Assembly (NCBI GenBank): GCA_036898135.1
Contig: JBAHVR010000299.1
Location: 564,501-628,500 of the forward strand
Source: Oncomelania hupensis
Taxonomy: Eukaryota > Mollusca > Gastropoda > Littorinimorpha > Pomatiopsidae
DNA: 64,000 nucleotides
Direction of reading: 5' to 3'
Shown here: positions 63,181 to 64,000 of the stretch, piece after piece
Layout: every line of letters starts with the position of its first letter
How positions within the stretch are numbered: position 1 is the stretch's first letter
Program-made: the position numbers and the translations under genes
Notes under the pieces: model-generated
What the model was told of the DNA's origin: nothing
Seen by the model: the letters and a program-made list of their open reading frames with translations, nothing else
The model's database searches: none

Positions 63181-63370
63181 CTATCCTATCCTATCCTATC
63201 CCGTAACTTGAAGGTCGTTGGGGCATCACAGAGGATCGTTCATCATACGGTTTGTCTTGGGCAAGAAAACCAGGCATGGGCCCAATCCTCTCCAGGCTGT
63301 TGGCCACAGCCGATACCCACGAATACAGTGTGTCTCGGCTTGGCCCCAAGCACGTGGTCGTGAAGTGAGG
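63181..63370 (-). mobile_element. Internally deleted RTE derivative, copy 2
   Basis: Duplicate of 60511-60702 with the same internal junction, carried along by the segmental duplication. Confidence 0.75.
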
Positions 63371-63451
63371 AGAAGAATCTACTACTACTGCTACCACTGC
63401 TACTACTACTACTACTGCTACTACTACTACTGCTACTACTACTACTACTAC

Positions 63452-63516
<65 letters not shown>

Positions 63517-63517
<1 letters not shown>

Positions 63518-64000
63518 AGTAAAACCTCCGTTTTACGACCTTTAAATTGCCATTAAAACGAGGTCTTAACTTTAAGGGGTCTTAAAAAGGAGATAGGACA
63601 TTTTCGAAAAAGACATTTAGGAAATTAATTAAGTAAAATAAATTTATGTACAAAACGTACACATACCATTAAGTATAGGGAACATCTACCACCTTTCAGA
63701 AATATAGATTAAACTCTGTCTCACAACCAATACAATCACTATCTCCTTGTTCCTCATTATTTACAAAATAAAAAATCAATGTTGGTATGATTGTTGTTAA
63801 AAAGTGTATGTAAGTGCTGAGTGCATGTTTGGAGTTATAACTGTTTATAAGATAACCTTATTAATATTGTTGTAATTATTTTTATTCAATCATTGAATTG
63901 AATAGTTTGGTGGTCTATTTTTTTATTTTAAAGAAAGCGGTTATTTCCGTTTGTTTGCATGATCCTCCCACCCGTGCATGTTCTCTAAGTTTGTCACTTT
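63517..64000. mobile_element. pogo/Tigger-like MITE, second copy, cut by the window edge
   Basis: CAGTAAAACCTCCGTTTT tip after TA at 63515-63516, then sequence nearly identical to 60857-61342. The right end lies outside. Confidence 0.85.

Larger units (their letters stand above)
59490..64000. repeat. 2.66-kb tandem segmental duplication
   Basis: 59925-61342 aligns with 62593-64000 at an offset of about 2650-2668 bp, including a SINE, an RTE derivative, a microsatellite and a MITE in the same order. The end of the ShKT exon region (59570-59735 versus 62005-62181) is part of the unit. Confidence 0.88.

Overview
This is metazoan nuclear DNA, most likely from a lophotrochozoan and probably a mollusc. 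The evidence is intron-split coding exons, several non-LTR retrotransposon clades, tRNA-headed SINEs, long microsatellites and a Polinton/Maverick-like giant DNA transposon. The taxon is inferred from the kind of repeats present; no marker gene proves it.

Host gene: one gene spans most of the window on the + strand. Seven exons (13684-13824, 42176-42242, 49190-49332, 51839-51951, 57395-57489, 58175-58243, 61879-62040) join in frame with matching splice phases. They encode a secreted protein with a signal peptide, a CAP (SCP/CRISP) domain, a cysteine-rich hinge, a short Gly/Ser/Gln repeat linker and a six-cysteine ShKT domain. The last visible exon is part of a 2.66-kb tandem duplication running off the right edge, so more ShKT exons are likely outside the window.

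Intron 1 (28 kb): a 44-bp satellite array (14663-16041) is interrupted by a non-LTR retrotransposon (16042-37177) bounded by a 10-bp target duplication, and the satellite resumes at 37178. The retrotransposon encodes ORF1 with an SGNH-esterase domain and an open 1242-aa ORF2 (endonuclease-RT-RNase H). Its ORF1 is itself split by a 15.6-kb Polinton-like element (16704-32319) with terminal inverted repeats.

Polinton-like element: about 17 tightly packed, intronless genes. They include protein-primed DNA polymerase B with an inserted HNH/endonuclease-VII-like zinc module, a retroviral-type integrase, a packaging ATPase, a candidate major capsid protein and a set of small membrane or virion-like proteins. 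Divergent genes share start-to-start gaps of only 22-36 bp and many starts sit in an A-rich TAAAAATG-like context. The copy looks disabled: a changed Walker A residue, a changed integrase catalytic residue, one in-frame stop and two one-base frameshifts at homopolymers.

Elsewhere: six RTE-clade LINE copies with (GGATA)n tails, one nearly full length (53937-57267), plus two internally deleted derivatives; further fragments of the EN-RT-RNase H LINE family; CR1/L2-like LINEs, one containing a nested LINE; a miniature Ty3/gypsy LTR element (10068-11868); tRNA-derived SINEs; a pogo/Tigger-like MITE (60857-61718); a fold-back repeat; and many satellites and microsatellites. No functional tRNA, rRNA or CRISPR array was found.
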